A stretch of 64,000 nucleotides of DNA from Aurantibrevibacter litoralis (GCF_034651555.1 NZ_JAYEEQ010000003.1:211274-275273); one strand, 5' to 3'. Shown: positions 42,764 to 51,915, counted from the first letter of the stretch. Program-made: numbers and translations. Notes: generated by a model from the sequence alone, not told the origin.

Positions 42764-43604
42764 TTGATCTTTTTTCTTTCGCTTTTTTTGGGTTGCCTAG
42801 CGCACTGATTTCATTTAGATCCATTGCCTTAAGATCCTCATCTGCAAAAAAAGAAGAGAGTTTGTCCTCGCAATAGCGGTACACCTTCCATCGTTTTAAA
42901 GCGTATTCCAAAGCGGTTAAATTTTGAACCCAATCGCCGGAATTTAAATAAACACAACTTCCGTTCCTATGGTTAAAAACCGCTTTTTTAGGTTGATGTG
43001 TATGTCCGCAAATGACATAATCGCATGCCTTAGCTATTGCTAAATCCAAAACTGTTTTTTCAAAATTGCGAAGCTTTTCTTCCGAAATCGTATCTATAGT
43101 AGTATTATCTTTAGCAGGTTTTATCTTGTTGATTCCTATGTATTTAAATATTTTATCCTTGACGTTTTGGAATCGTCGTAATACGATAAATCCCAAAATT
43201 CCTATTTTCGAAATCCATTTGCTATAGATGCCTAAAGGTTCTAGCGATGCCCCGTGAAAAAACCATGCTTTTTTACCCGCTATGGGTAAGACGTATTCAC
43301 TACGTATTTTAAAGGTTCCAATTTGGATACGTTCCAATTTTCGAAGTACATCATCTTTATTGGCAGTAATGTAGATCACCTCTGTGCCATTGATAGCCAT
43401 GGAGATGATTTTTTGTAGCACCTTAAAATGCGAAGACGGTAAATTTAGGTCTTCTGTTGCGGAGGTATCAATGAGGGCACCATTTAAAATCAAAAGACGT
43501 GGCTGTATACTACTTAAATACGCTAATAGCTCATCGGGATGGGCTGCATGCGAGCCTAAGTAAACATCGGAAATTACGGCTATATCTAACTTTCTCTTTT
43601 TCAA
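42756..43604 (-). CDS. Metallophosphoesterase-fold protein with damaged metal site (LpxH-like)
   Basis: 282 residues beginning with TTG where homologues have ATG (MKKRKLD). Overall layout is that of UDP-2,3-diacylglucosamine-hydrolase-like phosphoesterases. The metal motifs are altered: SDVY for SDxH (13-15), NGALID for GDxxD (bridging Asp to Ala43), TANKD for GNHD (His to Lys83), FFHGA for HGD (119). The distal GHTH (in ICGHTHQP) and NSGDWVQNLTALEY are kept. The frame is otherwise intact and a good promoter precedes it. A catalytically dead or repurposed protein is the likely reading. Confidence 0.8.
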   Translation of the reverse strand: MKKRKLDIAVISDVYLGSHAAHPDELLAYLSSIQPRLLILNGALIDTSATEDLNLPSSHFKVLQKIISMAINGTEVIYITANKDDVLRKLERIQIGTFKIRSEYVLPIAGKKAWFFHGASLEPLGIYSKWISKIGILGFIVLRRFQNVKDKIFKYIGINKIKPAKDNTTIDTISEEKLRNFEKTVLDLAIAKACDYVICGHTHQPKKAVFNHRNGSCVYLNSGDWVQNLTALEYALKRWKVYRYCEDKLSSFFADEDLKAMDLNEISALGNPKKAKEKRSIN

Positions 43605-43620
43605 TACCTACGATTTTATT

Positions 43621-43651
43621 TAAAGGTAACCCGTAAGGCATAAAACAGCAA
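43621..43651 (-). promoter_or_regulatory. Promoter of the phosphoesterase-like gene
   Basis: Read on the minus strand: TTG, a 20-base spacer, and TACCTTTA (one mismatch in the last position). The start codon lies 17 bases further on. Confidence 0.5.
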
Positions 43652-43734
43652 TCAATTAATTATCATCTTTGCGTAATCTTAAGGTTAAGAATCCAATAGC
43701 TGTTTAAAGCCTATATTATGCCAAACCTAAATTT

Positions 43735-43763
43735 TTGTTTCTCTGATTTAAAAATTACCTTTG
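43735..43763 (+). promoter_or_regulatory. Promoter of aroC
   Basis: TTG at 43735-43737, an 18-base spacer and TACCTTTG (exact) at 43756-43763. The ATG follows 16 bases later. Confidence 0.55.
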
Positions 43764-43779
43764 GTGTAAATACACAAGT

Positions 43780-44841
43780 ATGGCGGGGAATACATTTGGG
43801 AACCTATTTAAACTAACGACTTTCGGGGAATCTCATGGCATGGCAATTGGCGGTGTTTTAGATGGTTGTCCTCCGGGAATTCCAATTAATATAGCGGCAA
43901 TTCAGCAAGAATTGGATCGAAGAAAACCGGGGCAATCTGCTATAGTAACCCAACGTAAAGAACCGGATGAAGTACAGTTTTACTCAGGTATTTTTGAAGG
44001 AAAAACGACAGGAACACCCATAGGATTTGCCATTCATAACACCAATCAAAAATCGCAAGACTATTCGCATATTCGCGATTCTTACCGACCCTCGCATGCC
44101 GATTATGTATATGATCAAAAATACGGCTTTCGAGATTACCGGGGCGGTGGTCGCAGTTCGGCCAGAGAAACCGCCAGTAGGGTAGTGGCCGGTGCCATTG
44201 CCAAGCAGTTCTTAACAGGGATCAAAATCAATGCTTTTGTTTCTCAAGTAGGTACTATTCGTCTTAATAAGGCGTACAAGACCTTGAATTTCACTCTTAT
44301 AGAATCTAATGCGGTGCGCTGCCCGGATCCTGAGGTGGCTGCTGCTATGGAAGCCCATATCAAAGAAATTAAAAAACAAGGCGACACCATCGGTGGTATT
44401 ATTACCTGTGTGTTACAAAATGTACCCATCGGTCTCGGAGAACCTGTTTTTGATAAATTACATGCCGAATTGGGAAAAGCCATGCTCTCTATCAATGCTG
44501 TCAAGGGTTTTGAATACGGCAGTGGTTTTGAAGGCGTTACAATGAAAGGTAGTGCACATAACGATCCTTTTAATACGGATGGTTCTACCAAAACCAATTA
44601 TAGTGGCGGTATTCAAGGAGGTATTAGTAATGGCATGGACATTTATTTTAATGTGGCTTTTAAACCTGTAGCTACGGTGATACAGGCCTATGAAACCATA
44701 GACAGCGATGGAAATGTAGTGCACGCACAAGGCAAAGGGCGTCATGATCCTTGTGTAGTACCACGGGCGGTACCTATTGTAGAAGCCATGGCTGCGCTGG
44801 TATTAGCAGATTATACCCTAATAAACCGAAGCCTAGGCTAA
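43780..44841 (+). CDS. aroC: Chorismate synthase
   Basis: 353 residues, last step of the shikimate pathway (EPSP to chorismate, using reduced FMN). Diagnostic blocks are GNTFGNLFKLTTFGESHG with the active-site His, RPSHADYVYDQKYGFRDYRGGGRSSARET, GDTIGGIITCV, SINAVKGFEYGSGF, and the final GRHDPCVVPRAVPIVEAM with the second His. All are intact and the length is normal. It is cytoplasmic and single-gene with its own promoter. The dicarboxylate symporter follows 48 bp later but has no pathway link. Confidence 0.96.
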   Translation: MAGNTFGNLFKLTTFGESHGMAIGGVLDGCPPGIPINIAAIQQELDRRKPGQSAIVTQRKEPDEVQFYSGIFEGKTTGTPIGFAIHNTNQKSQDYSHIRDSYRPSHADYVYDQKYGFRDYRGGGRSSARETASRVVAGAIAKQFLTGIKINAFVSQVGTIRLNKAYKTLNFTLIESNAVRCPDPEVAAAMEAHIKEIKKQGDTIGGIITCVLQNVPIGLGEPVFDKLHAELGKAMLSINAVKGFEYGSGFEGVTMKGSAHNDPFNTDGSTKTNYSGGIQGGISNGMDIYFNVAFKPVATVIQAYETIDSDGNVVHAQGKGRHDPCVVPRAVPIVEAMAALVLADYTLINRSLG

Positions 44842-44889
44842 ATGCCAACTTTTAGAGCGCACTAAATTTATAATGTTCAAAAACACTTT

Positions 44890-46209
44890 ATGAGAAAACT
44901 CGAATTGCATTGGCAAATCTTAATTGGGATGATCGCAGGCATCCTGTTTGGTTTCGGAATGACACAAATTAGCTGGGGAACGCAATTCGTGTTTGATTGG
45001 ATTCAGCCTTTTGGAACCATTTTTGTAAAATTATTGAAACTTATAGCCATTCCACTTATTCTAGCTTCGCTAGTGAAAGGAATATCGGACTTAAAGGATA
45101 TTTCAAAATTTAAAAACATTGGTCTAAGAACAATCGGTATTTATATTTGTACTACAGTGGTGGCCATTACTATTGGATTGTTCTTAGTAAATGTATTGCA
45201 ACCGGGAAAAGGCATTTCCGAAGAAACTATCACTAAATTAACTACTGCCTATGCCACTGATAGTGGGGTAACCTCTAAATTGGAAGAAGCCTCTAGGCAA
45301 AAAGACAGCGGCCCCTTAACGTTTCTCGAAGAAATGGTTCCCGATAATGCAATTTACGCCATGAGCAATAACAGTTTAATGCTTCAGGTGATATTTTTCA
45401 CTATTTTTTTGGGTATTTCGCTGCTGCTTATTGGCGAAAAAAGTGCCAAACCCCTCAAGGATTTTTTTGATTCCTTAAACGATGTTGTCCTGAAAATGGT
45501 AGACCTCATCATGCTCAGTGCGCCCTATGCTGTCTTTGCCTTATTAGCTAGTGTTGTGGTATCTTCCAGTGATCCGGATTTATTACTGGCACTGTTAAAA
45601 TATGCAGGGGTCGTGGTGTTGGGTCTTGCCCTTATGATTGGCTTTTACCTGCTGGTGATATCAACCTTTACTAAATACAACGCCCTCACTTTTTTAAGTA
45701 AGATAAGTCCGGCGCAATTATTGGCGTTTTCTACCAGTTCCAGTGCGGCTACGCTTCCTGTTACCATGGAGCGTGTTGAAGAACATATTGGAGTAGATAA
45801 AGAAGTATCCAGTTTTGTATTGCCCGTTGGGGCTACAATTAATATGGACGGTACCAGTTTATACCAAGGGGTAGCTGCTGTTTTTATTTCGCAAGCTTTG
45901 GGCTTTGACCTGACTTTTGCCGACCAGTTAACCATTGTGCTTACCGCATTATTAGCTTCTATAGGTTCGGCAGCCGTTCCGGGAGCGGGCATGGTAATGT
46001 TGGTTATTGTGTTGGAAGCCATAGGGTTTCCCGCAGATAAATTGGCTATTGGTCTGGCACTCATTTTTGCGGTAGATAGACCGCTAGATATGTGCAGAAC
46101 AGTGGTTAATGTCACCGGAGATGCATCAGTCGCTGTTATAGTAGCCAAGTCCTTAGGGAAATTAGGGAAACCAAAAGTTAAAAATTGGAACGATGAGATG
46201 TCTAGCTAA
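44890..46209 (+). CDS. Dicarboxylate/amino acid:cation symporter (DAACS family)
   Basis: 439 residues with eight helices and two re-entrant loops, as in GltPh. HP1 has the serine-rich FSTSSSAATLPVTMERVEE near 280, TM7 has the Na-binding NMDGTSLYQGVAAVF near 318, and HP2 is GSAAVPGAGMVML near 360. TM8 carries the substrate-binding Asp/Arg region (AVDRPLDMCRTVVNVTGDA). It imports glutamate, aspartate or C4-dicarboxylates with cations. The Asp-Arg-x-x-Asp-x-x-Arg pattern in TM8 fits acidic amino-acid or dicarboxylate transport. It follows aroC on the same strand. Confidence 0.9.
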   Translation: MRKLELHWQILIGMIAGILFGFGMTQISWGTQFVFDWIQPFGTIFVKLLKLIAIPLILASLVKGISDLKDISKFKNIGLRTIGIYICTTVVAITIGLFLVNVLQPGKGISEETITKLTTAYATDSGVTSKLEEASRQKDSGPLTFLEEMVPDNAIYAMSNNSLMLQVIFFTIFLGISLLLIGEKSAKPLKDFFDSLNDVVLKMVDLIMLSAPYAVFALLASVVVSSSDPDLLLALLKYAGVVVLGLALMIGFYLLVISTFTKYNALTFLSKISPAQLLAFSTSSSAATLPVTMERVEEHIGVDKEVSSFVLPVGATINMDGTSLYQGVAAVFISQALGFDLTFADQLTIVLTALLASIGSAAVPGAGMVMLVIVLEAIGFPADKLAIGLALIFAVDRPLDMCRTVVNVTGDASVAVIVAKSLGKLGKPKVKNWNDEMSS

Positions 46210-46258
46210 GCACCCCAATAATAGGATCTGGTTTTCTTAATCCGCTGTTGGCTGTAAT

Positions 46259-46741
46259 TTAAAACAACCGTCCTAACTTATCATTTAACGGAATAGACAA
46301 GTCAATAAACTCAAAATTTAAGTTGTGAGAATCCAACAAAGGCTCAATCATTTTAGGTAATGATTTCCTGTCTTTTGTAATAAATGCATCAATATTTCTA
46401 TTGTGAATTTGAGAAAACAATTTAATATCGTTTATCACTACTTTTCTATCACCAAAATCACCAAATTTCCCGAGACTTCTCAAAGTTGCTAAAAATTGAC
46501 CAGCAAATTTTGCGTCTGCATAATCAAATTCTAATAAGCGGAATGAATTTAAAGAAAGAAGATTATCTGGATTGTCGCCAACTGCATACTCACTAACAAC
46601 AATTGTAGAAAGATACATTTCAATTCCATTTTCTAAAAAATATTCAAAATAATCTACTGTATTTTGATGAAAATCCGAATCTGACTTCAATAACCTAATA
46701 CAAAAGGAACTATCTAAAAGAACACTCTCTATTCCTTTCAT
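46259..46741 (-). CDS. PIN-domain protein (candidate toxin or RNase)
   Basis: 160 residues, a single PIN domain. It has VLLDSSFCIRLL with Asp10, STIVVSEYAVG with Glu51, NDIKLFSQIHNRNIDAFITKD with Asp105 and Asp124. These are the four acidic residues expected for a Mg-dependent ribonuclease of the VapC/PIN superfamily. The start ATG overlaps the stop of the upstream gene as ATGA, implying translational coupling. Composition is clearly more AT-rich than the neighbouring symporter. Whether it is a toxin is inference; the partner is larger than a usual antitoxin. Confidence 0.75.
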   Translation of the reverse strand: MKGIESVLLDSSFCIRLLKSDSDFHQNTVDYFEYFLENGIEMYLSTIVVSEYAVGDNPDNLLSLNSFRLLEFDYADAKFAGQFLATLRSLGKFGDFGDRKVVINDIKLFSQIHNRNIDAFITKDRKSLPKMIEPLLDSHNLNFEFIDLSIPLNDKLGRLF

Positions 46742-47505
46742 ATTCCTTCAGCTTTAATATCATTTAACCAAGAATCTACGTTTGTAATTTTACTTAAATT
46801 AACAGAGGCTTTTTCAATTACTTTATCTAAAAGAGATTTATTAAACACAGGCTTATACTGGATAAATTCCATTAATTCCAAATCTGTTAAGGAATCATCT
46901 TCAAAACTTTTTTTCCCACGAACTTTAATCCCATATGGCTTATATGTTTTTTTCTCACCATCCATTATTTGCTCTTTAGTAGCAGATATTGTAAGATTTC
47001 CATACTTTTTCGTGCTAATATGAAGATTCGGGCTTTTTCCACCTTCTTGATATATCTCACCATATAAATAAAATTCACTTTCATAAAAAGTTGGTGCAAT
47101 CATCTCAAAATTAGTAGTATAATCAATAACTAAAGAGGATTCTTTAGACAATGAATTATTAAACTCAATTACATAACCTTCTTTTATTGCCTTTTTTTGA
47201 AATTTGTCAATAATTGATTGACGTTTATAATCTAAAAAATCAAGATTATTTCTGTTATTTATCTCGCTTGTTAAACCATGGAATAAAATAACTGCTGTAA
47301 TTGGCAAAAAGAATTTGTGTTTAGCAGAACCTTCTTCAATATCATATGAAATATGCGGTCGATTTTGCTTTTCCTTTCGGTTAGGATATAAGAAAGACTC
47401 TACATCTGATATAAAATCTTTAACCTCATTTATATCAATGTCTTTAGGACTTAAAGTATTGCCCTTATTTGTAACTCTTAACTCTATGTATCCTTGTTCT
47501 TCCAT
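46738..47505 (-). CDS. Unrecognised partner of the PIN protein
   Basis: 255 residues from the ATG at 47505 (the frame is open to a TTG at 47520, but that codon lies in the -7 box). I do not recognise the family. The N-terminal part (IELRVTNKGNTLSPKDIDIN, EVKDFISDVESFLYP, ISYDIEEGSAKHKFFLP) is mixed alpha/beta with a short hydrophobic patch (ITAVILFHGL). The middle is beta-rich (FYLYGEIYQEGGKSPNLHIST, KYGNLTISATKEQIMD), and the end is helical. No HTH or ribbon-helix-helix typical of antitoxins is visible. It has its own full promoter and is coupled to the PIN gene. Confidence 0.7.
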   Translation of the reverse strand: MEEQGYIELRVTNKGNTLSPKDIDINEVKDFISDVESFLYPNRKEKQNRPHISYDIEEGSAKHKFFLPITAVILFHGLTSEINNRNNLDFLDYKRQSIIDKFQKKAIKEGYVIEFNNSLSKESSLVIDYTTNFEMIAPTFYESEFYLYGEIYQEGGKSPNLHISTKKYGNLTISATKEQIMDGEKKTYKPYGIKVRGKKSFEDDSLTDLELMEFIQYKPVFNKSLLDKVIEKASVNLSKITNVDSWLNDIKAEGI

Positions 47506-47517
47506 GTTTCTAAAATA

Positions 47518-47549
47518 CAAAATTACGGAATATAAAAAACTACAGCCAA
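47518..47549 (-). promoter_or_regulatory. Consensus promoter of the PIN module
   Basis: On the minus strand: TTG (47547-47549), a 21-base spacer and TAATTTTG (47518-47525), a full match. The ATG at 47505 follows 12 bases after the box, so the leader is only about five bases. Confidence 0.65.
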
Positions 47550-47679
47550 TAACAATGGGTATAAAAAATAACTAATCAATTGCTGAATTCAATGTTTTAA
47601 GTATATTTAAACGTCAATTATTAACCGAAAAGCATCACTTATTTGCAATCTACTTTTCATACCCTAGACCGATATATAT

Positions 47680-48852
47680 ATGAGTCCAACAACATTTCCA
47701 CATACTCTTACTAAGGAACACCCTACTTTGTTTAAAATAGATACGGAGTTGGATCTATTAGTGAAAAAGATTGAACTCCTGAGCTATGTAAATCCTATAA
47801 ATATGGAGAAGGAAAAACAGCGCTTTTTTACTTCAAAATATATAGATAATCCAGTGTTTAGTTATCCAAAACTAAAGTTTAACCCTTTTGAACTGCAGCG
47901 AAAGTTCTTTGCGCAACCATTGGAAAGGATAAAAGATAGCACCGCACAACAACTTTATCAAGATATTATTTATTACTATTCCAATATGATACAATGTATT
48001 GAACATATTGGCGATCACAAAAAATTCTACTACAATTCCCTTCGCGTGTACGGCACACCAACGGAAAAAGACGTTCATAATGCACAATTTATTCTGCATT
48101 TTGCTGATGAGAAAACCGAACTTAGAACCGAAAAATATTATTCTTCAGCAGAGGCCAAAACGTATTTTGAACAGTTTATTACGCACTATAATTTTCCGCT
48201 AAAAATCGGATATTCTACCAGCATTGCTGCCAATGCAATGGTGAGCAATAGGACACAGACGCTGCTTATTAAAAAGAACGCAAAATTTAGTAGGAATCAA
48301 TTGCTAACCCTTGCCAATCATGAAATAGGAGTGCATTTGGTTACCACCTACAACGGATTAGCCCAACCTTTAAAAATTTTTAGCAACGGTTTTCCTAAAA
48401 ACGTAGAAACCCAAGAAGGATTGGCTGTTTTTAGCGAATACATGTGTGGATCACTTACCTTAAATCGTCTCAAAGAATTGGCATACAGAGTAATAGCATC
48501 AGATAGCTTAATTAAAGATTTCAGCTTTTCTGATACCTTTCATTTGCTACACAATTACTACAAACTCAATAGGGACGATGCTTTTACCATTACCCTAAGA
48601 GCGCACAGAGGTGGTGGCTTTACTAAGGATAGGTTATACCTAAGCGGGTTGCGTAAAATATATAAGCGCTATTTACAGGCAGAGCCTATGGTGGCCCTGC
48701 TAAGCGGTAAAGTGGCAATGGAATATGAAGCGGCCATAATGCATCTTAAAGATATGGGTCTTGTAACAGAAAATAGCCATCAAAATAAAGCCTTCTCACA
48801 AAATCTTAACACGAACAAAACGTTAGATTTTATCCTGAATAACTTAAAGTAA
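47680..48852 (+). CDS. QEGLA-motif protein (DUF1704, MATCAP-like metallopeptidase fold)
   Basis: 390 residues, of the family named after flavohemoglobin-expression-modulating QEGLA proteins (DUF1704). The zinc motif is NHEIGVHLVTTYNG (HExxxH, near 212), followed by the family signature TQEGLAVFSEYMCG near 247. The conserved C-terminal RAHRGGGFTKDRLYLSGL and KRYLQAEPMVALLSGKVA follow. The same fold in animals (MATCAP) removes C-terminal tyrosine from tubulin, so a peptidase activity on some protein or peptide C-terminus is plausible for this bacterial member. It stands alone. Confidence 0.83.
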   Translation: MSPTTFPHTLTKEHPTLFKIDTELDLLVKKIELLSYVNPINMEKEKQRFFTSKYIDNPVFSYPKLKFNPFELQRKFFAQPLERIKDSTAQQLYQDIIYYYSNMIQCIEHIGDHKKFYYNSLRVYGTPTEKDVHNAQFILHFADEKTELRTEKYYSSAEAKTYFEQFITHYNFPLKIGYSTSIAANAMVSNRTQTLLIKKNAKFSRNQLLTLANHEIGVHLVTTYNGLAQPLKIFSNGFPKNVETQEGLAVFSEYMCGSLTLNRLKELAYRVIASDSLIKDFSFSDTFHLLHNYYKLNRDDAFTITLRAHRGGGFTKDRLYLSGLRKIYKRYLQAEPMVALLSGKVAMEYEAAIMHLKDMGLVTENSHQNKAFSQNLNTNKTLDFILNNLK

Positions 48853-48861
48853 GCTCTTGGT

Positions 48862-49269
48862 TTATTCCAAGAATTTAGATTTTAATTCCGGCGTCGGAAT
48901 CATGCATTGCTCTTTTTTGCCATACCATTTATACCGATTCTTTGCTACAAAATCGTATAGGCGATTTGTTAAACGCTCAGGCAGCCACCTAAAAATGTTC
49001 AGAACCTGCCATAAGCCTCCAAATTCTAGGGCAATTATCAAGGCAGCCGTGGCTTTGGTGTAATAGGCCACTCCGGGCACAATAAGTACTATAGAGTCCA
49101 CTTCTTCGGTATTTATGCCACGTTCTTTGGTAAGTTTGCGTCCTATTTCGCTTTGCAAGGCTGCAAATCGAAACACATCATTTTTATCGTGTTGTATTAT
49201 AAACTGCACGGCGCTATTGCAAAGATTGCACACACCGTCAAAAAGAATTATTTTGTTTGGAATTTTCAT
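48862..49269 (-). CDS. Thiol-disulfide oxidoreductase DCC family protein (DUF393)
   Basis: 135 residues. It opens with the family-defining FDGVCNLCNSAVQFI (DxxCxxC, Cys residues near 14 and 17), then FRFAALQSEIGRKL and the C-terminal FRWLPERLTNRLYDFVAKNRYKW. The fold is thioredoxin-like; a redox role is inferred from the CxxC. An exact -7 box (minus-strand TATCTTTG, 49274-49281) lies only five bases from the ATG, which would imply a leaderless message. It is convergent with the QEGLA gene. Confidence 0.88.
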   Translation of the reverse strand: MKIPNKIILFDGVCNLCNSAVQFIIQHDKNDVFRFAALQSEIGRKLTKERGINTEEVDSIVLIVPGVAYYTKATAALIIALEFGGLWQVLNIFRWLPERLTNRLYDFVAKNRYKWYGKKEQCMIPTPELKSKFLE

Positions 49270-49492
49270 GATACAAAGATACTACAGCAACGTAGTAAAT
49301 TTTTGCTTTTAAGGGTATTTCAAAAATTGGATTTCTTTTTATTCTAAAAGGATCTGATTTCTAGTTTAGACGTCATTTTGTTTTGAAGTGTTGTCTCAAA
49401 ACACCATCAAGGCTACCCTCATTTATGTTGGAGACATTTAAAGAGCGGAATTTCTAAGTGAACCTCAAACAGCACCCAATCGCGACCGAAAA

Positions 49493-51664
49493 CTACTTGC
49501 TTTTTTCCACCAATTCCAACTGATCTACACCCACATTGGTCGTAAACATGCCGTAATTGACAATAGCCTTTCCTTTTTCGAGGGAATCTATGGTGCCCAC
49601 AGCTTTTCCATCTTGCATCCGAACCCGGTCGCCCACCTTAAAAACGGGTTTGGGTTTGTTTTTTTCTTGTACCTCCGCTTTCTTTTTGGCTACCTTTTTC
49701 TTTTCCCGAATAACCTCTACTTTTTGGATGACTTCCTGTTCTACATGCGCTTTTTTTACCTGAGCAACTTTAATTTCCTGTACTGTTTTTTTCTTTCGTT
49801 TACTATTTTCTGTCTCCACCAAGCGAAGTAGTTCGGATACGAGTACCCTTTTTTTGTGATCCTGAAAATACTTCTCGGCTAAGGTATTTACTTTATTGCC
49901 CAAATAAATCATACGTTGATTGTAGTCGAACAGCTCCTGATAATTTTCCAGTTTGGATTTAATCTTGCTGTTGAGTTCTTCTAAACGTTTGGCCTCCTCT
50001 CGTGCCTTGGATTCTTCTTCTTGCAACCGAGACCCAGTCAGGGCCATTTTAGTACGTTCTTGTTGCAGTTTAGCTATGGTAGCATCAAACCGCACTTTAC
50101 CACCTTCAATTTTCTTCTTCGCACGGTTAATCAAACTAAAAGGAATCCCGTTTTTTTGAGCAACTTCAAAAGTAAACGAACTCCCTGCTTGTCCCAATAC
50201 CAATTGGTAGGTTGGTTCCAGCGTTTTTCCATCAAAAAGCATATTCGCATTAGAAATGTGCGCTAATTCATTGGCCAACAACTTTAAATTGGCATAATGA
50301 GTGGTAATAACCCCAAAGGCTCCTCGTTCATAAAATACTTCCAAAAAAGTTTCGGCCAAGGCGCCTCCCAATTCCGGATCACTACCGGTGCCAAATTCAT
50401 CGATAAGAAACAACGTCTTATCATTGCATTTTCGCAAAAAATAGTTCATGTTCTTTAATCGATAACTATACGTACTTAAATGGTTTTCGATAGATTGATT
50501 ATCGCCGATATCGGTTAATATTACATCAAAAAAACAAAGCGAACTGCGCTCGTGTACCGGAATTAAAAATCCACTTTGCAGCATAATTTGCAACAATCCT
50601 ATGGTTTTTAGGGTGATGCTTTTTCCTCCAGCATTGGGACCTGAAATTACAATAATCCTATTTTCGGGATGCAAAAGTATGGTCTGCGGAAAGGTTTTTT
50701 CGTTTTTTCTTTTATTGGATAAATAGAGCAAGGGATGGTACGCATCCCGTAACCGTATTTCTTTAGAGGTATTAATTTCGGGCATTACGGCATTCATCTC
50801 CAAAGCATATTTGGCTTTTGCCGCAGTAACATCCATAAAAACTAAAAAATCTTGATACTGCGCTAATTGCGAGGCAAAAGGCCGCAAAAAATGGGTCAAT
50901 GTGTTTAGAATACGGTGCACTTCCTCTTTTTCTTCAAACTCCAAATTGTGAAGCGTTCTGGAATAACGCAAGGTAGTTTCGGGCTCAATAAAGACAATAC
51001 TTCCGGTTTTTGAAGACCCTAAAATGGTACCTTTTACTTTTTTTCGATACATGGCCTTTACGGCCAATACACGGCGATTTTCAACTACCGATTCCCGAAT
51101 ATCATCTAAAAACTCAGAGGTATGATAATGATGTAATGCCGCGCCAAAACTTTGATTAATTTTTCCTTGTACTTCCTGAATTTGTTGACGAATTTGTTTT
51201 AAAGCAACCGATGCATTATCTTTTATGTCTCCAAATCGGTCAATAACAGCATCTATCTGCTCGGTGATTTCGAGATGAAGTTCAATCTTCGCTGTAACCT
51301 CAAAAAGCAATGGATAGTAGGTTTTAAACTTTTTAAAAAACCGCAAATGTCCCGTTACTGCCGTGCATACCGCATTAATACGTTGACAGCCCAGAATTTC
51401 TAAGGTGGTATTTTCTACCCCTAACAATGTGAGTTCTTTGCTGATGGCATCAAAGCCGTGATTTGGAATACGATTTTCATTGGTAAAAGAAGAAAGGTAT
51501 TCTGAAGTTTGTTGGAGGGCTTGGATCGTGGTACTTTCATTTTTAAAAGGCACTATGGACAAGGCATTTTCTTTGCCTAAAACCGTATTGCATCGGGCAG
51601 ATAACTGCTGTAATACGGTTGAAAACTCTAAATCTTGGAGTGTTTTAGGGTTTATTTGCTTCAT
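49493..51664 (-). CDS. mutS2: MutS2-type ATPase lacking the Smr domain
   Basis: 723 residues. The clamp/lever region (1-300) leads to the ABC-type ATPase with GPNAGGKSITLKTIG near 341, the ILTDIGDNQSIENHLSTYSY signature loop, LFLIDEFGTGSDPELGGAL (Walker B) and TTHYANLKLLA. Coiled coil and very Lys/Glu-rich linker occupy 520-670, and the end is a KOW-like beta-barrel (FKVGDRVRMQDGKAVGTIDSL). The usual Smr endonuclease domain is absent, so roughly 60 residues are missing compared with classic MutS2. MutS2 acts on stalled ribosomes or recombination intermediates; only the ATPase-linked part can apply here. Confidence 0.9.
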   Translation of the reverse strand: MKQINPKTLQDLEFSTVLQQLSARCNTVLGKENALSIVPFKNESTTIQALQQTSEYLSSFTNENRIPNHGFDAISKELTLLGVENTTLEILGCQRINAVCTAVTGHLRFFKKFKTYYPLLFEVTAKIELHLEITEQIDAVIDRFGDIKDNASVALKQIRQQIQEVQGKINQSFGAALHHYHTSEFLDDIRESVVENRRVLAVKAMYRKKVKGTILGSSKTGSIVFIEPETTLRYSRTLHNLEFEEKEEVHRILNTLTHFLRPFASQLAQYQDFLVFMDVTAAKAKYALEMNAVMPEINTSKEIRLRDAYHPLLYLSNKRKNEKTFPQTILLHPENRIIVISGPNAGGKSITLKTIGLLQIMLQSGFLIPVHERSSLCFFDVILTDIGDNQSIENHLSTYSYRLKNMNYFLRKCNDKTLFLIDEFGTGSDPELGGALAETFLEVFYERGAFGVITTHYANLKLLANELAHISNANMLFDGKTLEPTYQLVLGQAGSSFTFEVAQKNGIPFSLINRAKKKIEGGKVRFDATIAKLQQERTKMALTGSRLQEEESKAREEAKRLEELNSKIKSKLENYQELFDYNQRMIYLGNKVNTLAEKYFQDHKKRVLVSELLRLVETENSKRKKKTVQEIKVAQVKKAHVEQEVIQKVEVIREKKKVAKKKAEVQEKNKPKPVFKVGDRVRMQDGKAVGTIDSLEKGKAIVNYGMFTTNVGVDQLELVEKSK

Positions 51665-51915
51665 CTATAAAACTATTTTCAAATCATTGGTTATTCATTG
51701 TTTATTTCTGAGGGTATTGTTTCATTTTTTTTATACCCACTCACCTAAACCATTTAAGCAGAGTATCGATTTTTATTTTCACTTTTAATAAAGGCAAAGG
51801 TAGGAATAAGGAGGCATACCTCGATTTGGTTTCGGCTTTTAAATCTGTAGTGCGCATGGTTTCTGCCAAAGACAGCACCTTAAAAAAACGTGCTGGTATA
51901 TTGGGTTGATTTACT

